Shown piece after piece: positions 20,668 to 29,529 of a stretch of 64,000 nucleotides of DNA. Made by a program: the position numbers and the translations under genes. Location: assembly GCF_009796805.1 (NCBI RefSeq), contig NZ_CP047029.1:2990001-3054000 (forward strand), in the 5' to 3' direction. Every line of letters starts with the position of its first letter. Position 1 is the stretch's first letter. The notes beneath the pieces were generated by a model. It saw only the letters and a list, made by a program, of their open reading frames with translations. It was not told the origin of the DNA and did no database searches. Origin of the DNA: Algibacter sp. L1A34. GTDB lineage: Bacteria > Bacteroidota > Bacteroidia > Flavobacteriales > Flavobacteriaceae.

Positions 20668-23043
20668 ATGAAAATTCTTTTCTTGTGGCTAATAATAGCT
20701 TTTTCTTTTTTTAGCGTTTCCTTAAATGCACAAAATAAATTTACTATAAGCGGTACTATTTCAGAAGAAAGTAGTAATGAAACCTTAATTGGTGTTAATA
20801 TTATTTTCCCAGAAGTTCAATCGGGAACCACAACTAATGAGTATGGTTTTTATTCCATAACATTACCCGAAGGTACTTATAAAATGGTGGTAAGCTATTT
20901 GGGGTTTAATACGGTTGTTGAAACAATTACACTCAGCAATGATCTCTCTAAAAATTATAGTTTATCCGACACTTTAGAAAATTTAGATGAAATCGTGATT
21001 ACCGAAAATATTGAAAAACTTAATATTAAAGCTCCTCAAATGAGTGTAAATAAGTTAAGTTCCACCACTATAAAAGAAATACCAGTAGTGCTTGGTGAAG
21101 CCGATATTATTAAAGCCATTACCTTGCTTCCAGGCGTTACAACCGCTGGAGAAGCAGCTTCTGGATTTAACGTTCGTGGTGGTGCGGCAGATCAAAATTT
21201 GATACTTTTAGATGAAGCTACCATTTATAATTCCTCACATTTATTTGGTTTTTTCTCGGTATTTAATCCAGATGCTATCAAAGATTTAAAATTGTATAAG
21301 GGTGGTATTCCTGCTAGATATGGCGGTCGCGTATCATCTGTTTTAGATATTTATCAAAAAGAGGGAAATAGTAAAGAATTTCATGCCAATGGAGGTATCG
21401 GTATCGTATCGAGTAGATTGTTGCTTGAAGGTCCTCTAAAAAAAGATAAAGGCTCGTTTTTATTAGGAGGAAGATCTAGTTATGCACATTTATTTTTACC
21501 ACTTTTCGATTTGGATAATAAGGCCTATTTCTACGATTTAAATACAAAACTGAGTTATAAATTAAATGATAATAACAATATCTATTTTTCTGGGTATTTT
21601 GGTCGTGACGTGTTTAGTATAGCCGATACTTTTGAAAATACGTATGGAAATACAGTATTAAATTTTAGATGGAATCATTTATTCTCCGATAAGATATTTT
21701 CAAACTTGTCATTAATTTATTCCGACTATTATTATGGTCTAAAATTAAATTTTGTTGAATTCGACTGGCATTCTGGCATTCAAAATTTCAACTTAAAATA
21801 CGATTTTAAACATTATTTAACCAATAAAATAAAATTACAATATGGTTTAAATAGCATTTATTACGCTTTTAACCCTGGTGATATTAAGCCAACAGGAGAG
21901 ACCTCCGGTATCAATCCATTTACATTAACTCAAAAATATGCCTTTGAGAATGCTATATATCTTGATGCTGAACATAAGGTGTCAGATAAGTTATCATTGT
22001 CTTATGGACTGCGTTTAAGTACTTTCCATCGCTTAGGACAAGATGAATTAAACGTTTACGAAAATGATCAAGCCGTTATTTTTAACGAAGATTTTCAAAT
22101 TTACGAAAAAGCAAAACCTATAGGCACAGAAAATTATGACAGAAGTGATGTCATTAAAAGTTTTATTAATTTAGAGCCTCGCGCTTCAGTAGCTTATCAG
22201 CTCAATTCCATATCTTCCGTAAAGGCAAGTTATAATAGAATGAGCCAGTATCTTCATCTACTTTCAAACACTAATTCTCCTACACCTTTAGATGTTTGGA
22301 CACCTAGTGGGAAATATATTAAGCCGCAATTACTAGATCAGTTTGCGATAGGATATTTCAAAGATTTTAATGAAAGTAAATATTCTTTAGAAATAGAAAG
22401 TTTTTATAAAACCATAAAAAACCGAATAGATTATATTGATGGAGCCAATTTAGTGGCCAATAAAGCCATTGAGCAAGTGGTTTTAAACGGAAAAGGTAGA
22501 GCTTATGGGTTAGAAGTTTTATTCAGAAAAAATGAGGGACGTTTTAAAGGATGGTTGGCTTACACGCTTTCAAAATCCGAACAACAAACTAAAGGAAGAA
22601 CGGCGAGCGAAATAGGAATTAATAATGGAGATTGGTACAATACTCCTTATGATAAAACTCACGATATTTCGTTAACTGGAAGCTACGATTTAAATGAAAA
22701 ATGGAAATTAAATGCTAATTTTTTGTTTCAAACAGGTCAGCCGGCAACCTTTCCAAATGGTCAATATCAATATAATGGAGTTACAATACCTAGTTATAGT
22801 AGTAGAAACGCCGATAGATTACCTGTTTACAATCGTTTAGATTTATCTGCAACTTATACATCTAAGCCAGAAAAAAAATCAGGATTACAAAGCTATTGGG
22901 TTTTTGGGGTTTATAACGCTTATAATCGTAAGAATGCAGCGTCCATTTCTTTTAGTTCTAATAAAGATACTGGAGCTAACGAAGCTAGTAGATTGGCTAT
23001 TTTTGGTGTTATTCCTTCGGTTTCATATAATTTCAAATTTTAA
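20668..23043 (+). CDS. TonB-dependent receptor with carboxypeptidase-like regulatory domain
   Basis: Predicted 791-residue outer-membrane receptor. Order: signal peptide 1-22; carboxypeptidase-regulatory-like domain about 24-110 (FTISGTISEESSNETLIGVN); plug domain about 120-230 (AITLLPGVTTAGEAASGFNV then RGGAADQNLILLDEA and PARYGGRVSSVLDI); beta-barrel to the end (GVIPSVSYNFKF, terminal F). It takes up a substrate with energy from TonB. The next gene, four bases after its stop, encodes a DUF4249 lipoprotein; the two commonly occur together. The substrate cannot be told. Confidence 0.94.
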   Translation: MKILFLWLIIAFSFFSVSLNAQNKFTISGTISEESSNETLIGVNIIFPEVQSGTTTNEYGFYSITLPEGTYKMVVSYLGFNTVVETITLSNDLSKNYSLSDTLENLDEIVITENIEKLNIKAPQMSVNKLSSTTIKEIPVVLGEADIIKAITLLPGVTTAGEAASGFNVRGGAADQNLILLDEATIYNSSHLFGFFSVFNPDAIKDLKLYKGGIPARYGGRVSSVLDIYQKEGNSKEFHANGGIGIVSSRLLLEGPLKKDKGSFLLGGRSSYAHLFLPLFDLDNKAYFYDLNTKLSYKLNDNNNIYFSGYFGRDVFSIADTFENTYGNTVLNFRWNHLFSDKIFSNLSLIYSDYYYGLKLNFVEFDWHSGIQNFNLKYDFKHYLTNKIKLQYGLNSIYYAFNPGDIKPTGETSGINPFTLTQKYAFENAIYLDAEHKVSDKLSLSYGLRLSTFHRLGQDELNVYENDQAVIFNEDFQIYEKAKPIGTENYDRSDVIKSFINLEPRASVAYQLNSISSVKASYNRMSQYLHLLSNTNSPTPLDVWTPSGKYIKPQLLDQFAIGYFKDFNESKYSLEIESFYKTIKNRIDYIDGANLVANKAIEQVVLNGKGRAYGLEVLFRKNEGRFKGWLAYTLSKSEQQTKGRTASEIGINNGDWYNTPYDKTHDISLTGSYDLNEKWKLNANFLFQTGQPATFPNGQYQYNGVTIPSYSSRNADRLPVYNRLDLSATYTSKPEKKSGLQSYWVFGVYNAYNRKNAASISFSSNKDTGANEASRLAIFGVIPSVSYNFKF

Positions 23044-23047
23044 TATC

Positions 23048-23875
23048 ATGAAAAATTTTATATATATATTATTGATAAGTTTAAGTTTTACAGCTTGTGA
23101 AGATGTTATCGATTTAGAATTAAATACTGCCGAACCGCGATTAGTTATCGATGCATCGCTAAATTGGTTTAAAGGTACGGAAGGAAAAAATCAGTTTATA
23201 AAACTGTCGTTAAGTGCACCTTTTTATGATAATGAAGTGCCACCCGCTAATAATGCGATTGTAACAGTTGTGGATACAAATAATAATACTTTCAATTTTG
23301 TTGAAGATGGAGATACTGGAATCTACAGAAACAATACGTTTATCCCTGAGATAGATGGAGTTTATAATTTGACCATTAATTATAAAGATGAAATTTATAC
23401 AGGTACCGAGCAATTGACGGGAGTTGCTAGTATTGATCGTGTAGAACAAAAAAATGACGGTGGTTTTAGTGGAGAAGAAATAGAAATAAAAGCATACTAT
23501 ACCGATCCTGAAGGTATCGAAAATTATTACTTATTTGAAGTTGAAAAGTTGTCGGATAACGATGTGAGCTTAGAAGTTTACGATGATGAATTTACGGATG
23601 GTAATGAGATTTTTGCATTTTACTCTGATGAAGATTTAGAAGCTGGAGATGAACTAACCATTTATGGTAGTGGAATCTCTGAGCGATTTTACGAATTTAT
23701 GGTTATTTTATTGCAGCAAACAGATGAGGAAGGTGGCGATCCTTTTGAAACACAACCCGCTACGGTTCGAGGTAATTGTGTAAATATAACGAACCCCGAA
23801 AATTATCCATTTGGGTATTTTAGAGCTTCAGAAGTTTCTATTTTTAATTATATAGTCAAATTAAAGGGGGTTTGA
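23048..23875 (+). CDS. DUF4249 lipoprotein, partner of the TonB receptor
   Basis: Predicted 275-residue lipoprotein. The signal MKNFIYILLISLSFTAC gives the lipid-attached cysteine at 17, followed by EDVIDLELNTAEPRLVIDA, the usual opening of DUF4249. The body is beta-rich with acidic patches and ends FGYFRASEVS..., as in the family. ATG at 23048 was chosen because it starts the signal peptide; an upstream start would overlap the receptor gene and add an unrelated N-terminus. It probably sits with the receptor at the outer membrane. Confidence 0.9.
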   Translation: MKNFIYILLISLSFTACEDVIDLELNTAEPRLVIDASLNWFKGTEGKNQFIKLSLSAPFYDNEVPPANNAIVTVVDTNNNTFNFVEDGDTGIYRNNTFIPEIDGVYNLTINYKDEIYTGTEQLTGVASIDRVEQKNDGGFSGEEIEIKAYYTDPEGIENYYLFEVEKLSDNDVSLEVYDDEFTDGNEIFAFYSDEDLEAGDELTIYGSGISERFYEFMVILLQQTDEEGGDPFETQPATVRGNCVNITNPENYPFGYFRASEVSIFNYIVKLKGV

Positions 23876-23880
23876 TACTT

Positions 23881-24041
23881 ATTTCTGGTTTTGAGGTTAA
23901 TCTCTTAGAAATCAAAAAAGATTTGGTTATTTAAATTCTCTTGAAAATTTCTGGCAAGATTATTACATATTAAGGCAACTTACGCTCTATGACTTTATAA
24001 ATGATAAAAAGATAGAAGTTGAAGATATTCTTTATGATTAA
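23881..24041 (+). pseudogene. Remnant of a TolC-family outer-membrane factor (C-terminus)
   Basis: Two overlapping frames together read like the end of a TolC-type efflux protein: frame 1 gives FEVNLLEIKKDLVI then stop; the other frame continues from about 23931 as LNSLENFWQDYYILRQLTLYD followed by a short tail to the TAA at 24039. The ENFWQDYY-x-x-R-x-LTLYDF type ending is typical of Bacteroidota TolC homologues. There is no start codon or upstream domain, and a frameshift separates the halves, so it is dead. The 3' end lies 27 bases before murQ. Confidence 0.6.
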
Positions 24042-24068
24042 AACCTGAATAATTCATATTTTTGGAAT

Positions 24069-24887
24069 ATGGTGAATTTCACAAAAACTACAGAGCAAGA
24101 TTCTAAATATAATCATCTGGAAAAGATGAGTGTTTCTGAATTATTAAGTAATATTAATAATGAAGATAAAAGTGTACCATTAGCGGTTGAAAAAGCGCTA
24201 CCACAAATAGAGAAGTTAGTTGAACAAATTGTTGCTAAGTTAAAAGAAGGCGGACGCTTATTTTATATGGGAGCAGGAACTAGTGGACGCCTAGGTATTT
24301 TAGACGCTTCGGAATGTCCACCAACATTTGGTGTATCTCCAGATATTGTAATTGGTATTATTGCTGGTGGCGATCGCGCTATTAGAAACGCTGTAGAATT
24401 TGCTGAAGATTCTATAAACCAAGGTTGGGAAGATTTAAAGGAATATAATATTTCTGATAAAGATGTCGTAGTTGGTATCGCGGCTTCTGGTACAACACCT
24501 TATGTTATTTCAGCTTTAGAGCAATGCAATAAAAATAATATTATTACAGGATGTATTTCTTGTAATAAAGATAGCCCTTTATCTTTAACGGCGCAGTTCC
24601 CTGTAGAACCTGTTGTTGGACCAGAATTTGTAACAGGAAGCTCTAGAATGAAAGCAGGAACAGCTCAAAAATTAGTGCTTAATATGATAACCACATCCAC
24701 TATGATCCAGTTGGGACATATAAAAGGAAATAAGATGGTGGATATGCAACTAAGTAATAATAAACTTTTTGATCGTGGGGCTAAAATGATAATGGCCGAA
24801 CTTAGTATTCCTAGAGAGGAAGCCGAAGATTTACTTAAAACTTATAAAAACGTGCGATTAGCAATAAAAAATCATAACAATGGATAA
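24069..24887 (+). CDS. murQ: N-acetylmuramic acid 6-phosphate etherase
   Basis: Cytosolic enzyme that cleaves the lactyl ether of MurNAc-6-phosphate to GlcNAc-6-phosphate and D-lactate in cell-wall recycling. The 272-residue protein is one SIS domain with GRLFYMGAGTSGRLGILDAS near 60-79 followed by the catalytic-region ECPPTFG, IIAGGDRAIRNAVE near 100, and VTGSSRMKAGTAQKLVLNM near 190-208. The last eight bases overlap the next gene, implying coupled translation. No murK or anmK is in the window. Confidence 0.96.
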   Translation: MVNFTKTTEQDSKYNHLEKMSVSELLSNINNEDKSVPLAVEKALPQIEKLVEQIVAKLKEGGRLFYMGAGTSGRLGILDASECPPTFGVSPDIVIGIIAGGDRAIRNAVEFAEDSINQGWEDLKEYNISDKDVVVGIAASGTTPYVISALEQCNKNNIITGCISCNKDSPLSLTAQFPVEPVVGPEFVTGSSRMKAGTAQKLVLNMITTSTMIQLGHIKGNKMVDMQLSNNKLFDRGAKMIMAELSIPREEAEDLLKTYKNVRLAIKNHNNG

Positions 24888-25110
24888 TAATAGAACAGAT
24901 AAAGTACAACTATTTAAAGGTGTTAAAACCATGATTTTTGCAGTATTAACACTTTTTATGGGGCCAATAATTTTGAGTATGGCTCTTAGTCAACCAGAAA
25001 ACTCGCTATATATTCCTCTTTTAATTATTGGAATATTGATTTGTGCTTTTGCGGTATTTTTAATATTTAAAGGTATCCGAACTATTATGGATAGTATGTT
25101 TAAGAAGTAG
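24880..25110 (+). CDS. DUF6095-like small membrane protein
   Basis: Predicted 76-residue protein with two membrane helices (about 17-36 and 44-64) and a charged N-terminus (MDNNRTDKVQLFKGVKTM). The pattern GPIILSMALSQPENSLYIPL then KGIRTIMDSMF matches DUF6095, small proteins of Flavobacteriaceae. It overlaps murQ by 8 bases, a tight link, but its function is unknown. Confidence 0.82.
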   Translation: MDNNRTDKVQLFKGVKTMIFAVLTLFMGPIILSMALSQPENSLYIPLLIIGILICAFAVFLIFKGIRTIMDSMFKK

Positions 25111-25125
25111 TGGCTAATTATTGAA

Positions 25126-25629
25126 TTAACATTTGTTTGAAACTGTTTTTGGAGTCGTTGGATTGTATCCAAAATCACCATCTTCAAACTGAATTTCTAA
25201 ACGATCTAAAATATAGCTAATTATCGCATAATGATGAATAGTATGGCTATTGGCTTGAGATAATAGAGCACCAAAAGTATAGGCGATTTCGGCTTTACCC
25301 AAGCCCAAATCGTCAATGACTACAATTTTTGTATCCGCATTAAAATCTAAAGATTTTAATTTCTCCATAGTAATATTCAAATAATTACTAGCTGAATTAC
25401 ATTGCGTTTCTACATCTAGATTTCTACAACGTGCGGTTAAGTCAATTATATTGTCTTCATTCTTATTAAAAATACAATCGTAAAAATCTAAAATATGCCT
25501 AACATGGCTACCAATGCTGGAGTAGTATGGAGAAACAGAAGCATTGCATAAATCATCATCCGATAATTTATTTAAAAGTAGGTCTGCTTTCTGTAGCGTT
25601 TTTAAGCTCGATTCGATAATTATATTCAT
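25126..25629 (-). CDS. DinB-like putative metal-dependent protein
   Basis: Predicted 167-residue cytosolic four-helix bundle of the DinB/YfiT type. Histidines in IGSHVRHILDFYD (about 44-56) and in NSHTIHHYAIISYI (about 124-137) are placed as the usual metal-binding triad. Members include thiol transferases and proteins of unknown function. ATG at 25629 is preferred over a GTG two codons upstream. It converges with the DUF6095 gene, only 15 bases apart. Confidence 0.83.
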   Translation of the reverse strand: MNIIIESSLKTLQKADLLLNKLSDDDLCNASVSPYYSSIGSHVRHILDFYDCIFNKNEDNIIDLTARCRNLDVETQCNSASNYLNITMEKLKSLDFNADTKIVVIDDLGLGKAEIAYTFGALLSQANSHTIHHYAIISYILDRLEIQFEDGDFGYNPTTPKTVSNKC

Positions 25630-25720
25630 GGGCACTAAAATAAATAATTTGAGAATGAAATGAGTAGCTGTTAGTCTTTATTCAGGAACTTCCTTACAAA
25701 AGTAAGTTATTAAAGTAAAA

Positions 25721-28171
25721 CTAAGTTTCATTTAAAACCTTTAATACCAAGCGTAGTTCATCATAACTATATTTTTTATCCACTTGCTGCTTTAAATCCG
25801 TTACGGTTTCAAAGGTTTTTTTAGGAATAATTTCTTTCAGCTCGTTATAATGATCTAAAGGTATTAAATCACTAATTTTTATTTCACCCGAATCAATAAA
25901 ATTCGATAAATGTCTAAAAATAGTGTTTGTAGTTAAATCACGTTCCTTAGCAATTTCAAAAATAGTTTTCCCTGCCTTATGTAATTCTAATGATACTTTT
26001 TTCGTGTCAACTTTTGGTTTTTTAGGTTTTTCTACAGCCTTTTCTTCGGTAAAATCAATTTTATCGACATTGGTATCAATATCATTTTCATCACAATACC
26101 CTTTAATAACTTTTAAAATTTCGGTGCCATATTTTTCTACACGTGTTTTTCCCATGCCATTTACTTCAAGCAGTTCTGCTTTACTTAAAGGTAAGGTTTC
26201 GCACATTTCGTAAAGTGTTTTTTGATTGAAAACTTGATAATGAATTAAATCGTTTTTCTCGGCAATCTCATTTCTAAGCACACGGAGTAATTCAAATAAT
26301 TCTACATTAGCTGTTCCATCAATAACCGTTTTTCTTGCTTTTTTAGGTTTGTCTTTAGCTAAAAACTTTGATTTAGCTCGTAACTCTAAAAGTTTTTTAG
26401 CAGAAAACCCATCTGTTAAACCATTAAAAAATAAAATCTTGGCAGCTAATAACTCTTCGAGTAAATCAAGAGCCTTAACTAAATCTTTGTCAATTGTTTG
26501 ATTATCAGTAGTGAAATTAAGTAATTTCAATTGTTCTACAAAATGCGTTTCAGTTTCCACTTTAAAATAGGCTATAGCCTTTTTAAAACGCTCTTGTATT
26601 AAAGCACTAGCATCTGGTAAACGCTCGGTTTTAGACAATTCCTTTAATTGCGCGTTAAATCCATTACTTACTTTCAAAAAGGTGGTAATGGCGGTTTTTA
26701 TTGCAAGTAAAGGCACTTCAACATTACCTTCAATACTTCCACGATTTTTGTAATAGACATCTAAAATTCGATTTGCCGGATATAAAAACGGATAAAAATC
26801 GAATACTTCAACAATTAAATCCAACTGAAAATTTTTCTGCGATAACTCTAAAACAGCTTCATCAGGTTCATTAGCTTCTGCATTTTTATTAAAAGTAATT
26901 ACGTTGGCATCACTAATAATTTGGCTAGAATGTATTTTACTTTTTAAAACCAATCCTTCTAGAGATTTACAGCGGCTTAGAGCTACATACGTTTGTCCAT
27001 GAGCAAAAGCACCTTGAGCGTCAATAATGGCTTTTTCAAAAGTTAAACCCTGACTTTTGTGTATGGTGATAGACCAAGCCAAACGTAATGGCATTTGGGT
27101 GTAAGAGCCAATTTTGTTTTCCGAAATAGCCTTGGTTTCCGTATCAACGGTATAATTTATATTTTCCCAAACCTCCGGAGTCGTCACTATATTAAACTCA
27201 TCGTCGGGGCAATGCACCACAACTTCATCTTGATCTAAATGGATAATTTTACCAATTTTCCCATTAAAATATCGCTTTTCTGGGTTGCTGTCGTTTTTAA
27301 CAAACATAACCTGCGCACCAACCTTAAGCTCTAAAGCTTCATTATTAGGGAAAGCATATTCAGGGAATTTACCCTCAACTTTGGCTTTGTAAAATCGATT
27401 TCTACCGTCAATTTTATTTAATTCCGTAATATTTGTAGCCTCTGCTTTGTTGTTGTGCGTGGTTAGTGAAATATAGCCAGCATCAGGCTTAGGCGTAAAA
27501 TCAGGAATATAACGTTTATTTAATTCCGTTGCCGAAGCTTCAGAAAGCACATTATTTCTAATTTCATTTAAAATATTAATAAATACAGGATTATCCTGTC
27601 TGTAAATATGTTTTAACTCAATGGTCACCGCGTCGCAAGCTTGATAAGCTAAGCTGCTAAAAAAGAATCCATTCTTGTAAAAAGGTTTCAATAAATGCCA
27701 TTCACTCTCTTTAATTACTGGAGAAAGTTGTTGTAAATCTCCTATCATGAGCACTTGCACACCACCAAAAACTTTATTTCTGTTTTTAAAACGACGTAAT
27801 GTGCGGTCAATACCATCGAGTAAATCGGCACGAACCATACTAATTTCGTCAATAACCAGTAGGTCCATCGACCTAATAATATCGATTTTAGTTTTATTAA
27901 ATTTTCGATTAAAACTCTTCGAAGCGTTTAAATCTGTATCGGGTAAAATAGGACCAAAAGGCATCTGGAAAAAGGAATGTATCGTCACGCCCTTCGCGTT
28001 TATTGCGGCCACACCCGTTGGTGCTACTACTACTAAGCGCTTTAAGCAATCCATTTTTAAGCGGTGTAGAAACGTTGTTTTTCCCGTTCCCGCTTTTCCC
28101 GTTAAAAAAATTGACCGGTTTGTGTTGTTCACAAATTCCCAAGCCAATTCTAATTCTTTATTATCTGCCAT
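25721..28171 (-). CDS. Pif1/RecD-like helicase with HRDC and helix-turn-helix regions
   Basis: Predicted 816-residue ATP-dependent DNA helicase. Walker A FLTGKAGTGKTTFL near 17-30; Walker B LLVIDEISMVRADLLDGI near 105; motif GGVQVLMIGDLQQLSPV near 130; C-terminal helicase motif TIHKSQGLTFEKA near 370 and TYVALSRCKSLEGLVL near 395. An HRDC-like domain follows at about 620-690 (LRVLRNEIAEKNDL, LLEVNGMGKTRVEKYG), then a helicase-associated HTH segment (KAGKTIFEIAKERDLTTNTI) near 725-770. I chose ATG at 28171; a TTG 35 codons earlier adds a non-conserved tail. It acts alone in its transcription unit, as far as spacing shows. The exact role (fork rescue, recombination, G4 unwinding) is not shown. 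Confidence 0.9.
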   Translation of the reverse strand: MADNKELELAWEFVNNTNRSIFLTGKAGTGKTTFLHRLKMDCLKRLVVVAPTGVAAINAKGVTIHSFFQMPFGPILPDTDLNASKSFNRKFNKTKIDIIRSMDLLVIDEISMVRADLLDGIDRTLRRFKNRNKVFGGVQVLMIGDLQQLSPVIKESEWHLLKPFYKNGFFFSSLAYQACDAVTIELKHIYRQDNPVFINILNEIRNNVLSEASATELNKRYIPDFTPKPDAGYISLTTHNNKAEATNITELNKIDGRNRFYKAKVEGKFPEYAFPNNEALELKVGAQVMFVKNDSNPEKRYFNGKIGKIIHLDQDEVVVHCPDDEFNIVTTPEVWENINYTVDTETKAISENKIGSYTQMPLRLAWSITIHKSQGLTFEKAIIDAQGAFAHGQTYVALSRCKSLEGLVLKSKIHSSQIISDANVITFNKNAEANEPDEAVLELSQKNFQLDLIVEVFDFYPFLYPANRILDVYYKNRGSIEGNVEVPLLAIKTAITTFLKVSNGFNAQLKELSKTERLPDASALIQERFKKAIAYFKVETETHFVEQLKLLNFTTDNQTIDKDLVKALDLLEELLAAKILFFNGLTDGFSAKKLLELRAKSKFLAKDKPKKARKTVIDGTANVELFELLRVLRNEIAEKNDLIHYQVFNQKTLYEMCETLPLSKAELLEVNGMGKTRVEKYGTEILKVIKGYCDENDIDTNVDKIDFTEEKAVEKPKKPKVDTKKVSLELHKAGKTIFEIAKERDLTTNTIFRHLSNFIDSGEIKISDLIPLDHYNELKEIIPKKTFETVTDLKQQVDKKYSYDELRLVLKVLNET

Positions 28172-28316
28172 TAAATCCTGTTCAAAATCGGAAATGAAGA
28201 TACATAATTTCAATATTTTTTTGGGCGAGTTTTTAAGAAAAATAAAAACCGCGCTATCCGCTGTATCTTTTTGCAAAGCAGATTAGTACACAATTTAAAT
28301 TATATAGAATTAATAA

Positions 28317-28499
28317 AATGAAGGACAAAATCTAAGTTTAGGCTTGTTAAAGCTTCACAAAAAGGATGGCGCTACTATCGCTCTCGCACTTATCTGCCAA
28401 GGATATGGACTTAAATTTGAAAATCAAGAATATCGACAAACGGTAAATCAAAACAAGAATTATAACAAACTCAGTACTTTAATTTTAATTAAAAATTAG
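28317..28499 (+). pseudogene. Startless open frame, possible gene remnant
   Basis: Sixty sense codons run from just after a TAA (28314-28316) to a TAG at 28497-28499 with no ATG, GTG or well-placed TTG at the beginning. The product, which begins NEGQNLSLGLLKLHKKDGAT, looks protein-like rather than random, but I do not recognise it. It may be the 3' end of a lost gene; chance is also possible. The rest of 28172-28505 is AT-rich and shows nothing else. Confidence 0.25.
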
Positions 28500-28505
28500 T
28501 ATCAC

Positions 28506-28937
28506 TTATAAATAAATGCTGATGGTGTTGTTGTCTAAATCAAATGTTTTGTCTGTTACTTCAATATTAGTTAGAGTTCCATAATCGCAACATTCATCTG
28601 TTTCCGGAGTAGTTGTGTCGTAGCTTATTATTGCGGCAGTTTCAGCGTTTATTTTAATTTCTAGAGTTCCTGCAGATATACTTTTTGCAATGTACAGCAC
28701 ACCAGTAGATTCTATAATATTAAATTCTAACAGCGTTTCTGTTTCATTTTGTATCAAAATATTTTCCTTAGAAATACTGTTTTGTGAAACCATATTTTCG
28801 TTCGTTTCAGTATCAATTAAATTAATTAAAATTGAAGGTTCAGCACATAAAATAGCCGAGCAATCGGGTTTATCGTCACTGCTATTACAAGATATAAATA
28901 GAGTAATTAAAACTAAGTAAGAAATCTTTTTTAACAT
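28506..28937 (-). CDS. Small predicted lipoprotein, unknown function
   Basis: Predicted 143-residue protein with lipobox LFISC (cysteine at about 17) and a short acidic tether (NSSDDKPDC). The mature part has an early cysteine pair (CSAILC) and a later CC pair (TDECCDYG), so one or two disulfides are likely. It ends with beta-strands (KTFDLDNNTISIYL). No family recognised; no operon partner apparent. Confidence 0.72.
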   Translation of the reverse strand: MLKKISYLVLITLFISCNSSDDKPDCSAILCAEPSILINLIDTETNENMVSQNSISKENILIQNETETLLEFNIIESTGVLYIAKSISAGTLEIKINAETAAIISYDTTTPETDECCDYGTLTNIEVTDKTFDLDNNTISIYL

Positions 28938-29032
28938 AATAAGATGTTTTATTTATAGATAACCAAACACGAAAAAGGTTGCGCGTCAGCAAGATGTTTC
29001 TTTTAGATAAATAAAAAAGATAGAATGAAAAT

Positions 29033-29452
29033 TTACTCTAAAAACCGATTTTTTAATTCAACTGTAGGTATCATACATGATTCTTTTTTACCATACCATT
29101 TATAACGATTTTTTGCAATAAAATCGTAAACCCAATTTCTGATAAAAGCGGGAATGATAAGGAATATACCCATTAAATTCTCAGGAAAGCCTAATGAAAA
29201 ACCTACTTTTAGTGCAGCCGTAGATTTATAATCAATTCCTTTCTCGGGTGTATAGAGTAAAATAGAATCTACTTTTTTAGTGTCAATTTTATAATACTCA
29301 AGGATTTCTTTTCCAACATCACTTTGTAGTGCTGTAAATAAAAATTGTTCGTTTTTATCACGTTTTATTACATATTGTACGCTGCTGTTACAAAGGTTGC
29401 AAACACCATCGAATAGTATAAGTTTTTTATGTTTAGGGACTCCAAAATACAT
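29033..29452 (-). CDS. DCC-family thiol-disulfide oxidoreductase-like protein (DUF393)
   Basis: Predicted 139-residue protein with the family signature FDGVCNLCNSSVQYVI near 14-29 (a D-x-x-C-x-x-C arrangement), QFLFTALQSDVGKEIL near 36-51, and LLYTPEKGIDYKSTAALKVG. The fold is thioredoxin-like; a redox role is inferred from the CxxC. It precedes no obvious partner; the thiamine operon ends 77 bases upstream. Confidence 0.88.
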   Translation of the reverse strand: MYFGVPKHKKLILFDGVCNLCNSSVQYVIKRDKNEQFLFTALQSDVGKEILEYYKIDTKKVDSILLYTPEKGIDYKSTAALKVGFSLGFPENLMGIFLIIPAFIRNWVYDFIAKNRYKWYGKKESCMIPTVELKNRFLE

Positions 29453-29529
29453 GTTGTAAAAATACCATTTTATAAATCAATTCAAAGCGATTAAAATAGG
29501 TTTTATAGTAGGTTGTTTTGGTGTACTTT

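Noticed and set aside
28172-28276. 35-codon N-terminal extension of the helicase from a TTG
   Set aside because: The helicase family pattern starts after ATG 28171; the extension is not family-like.
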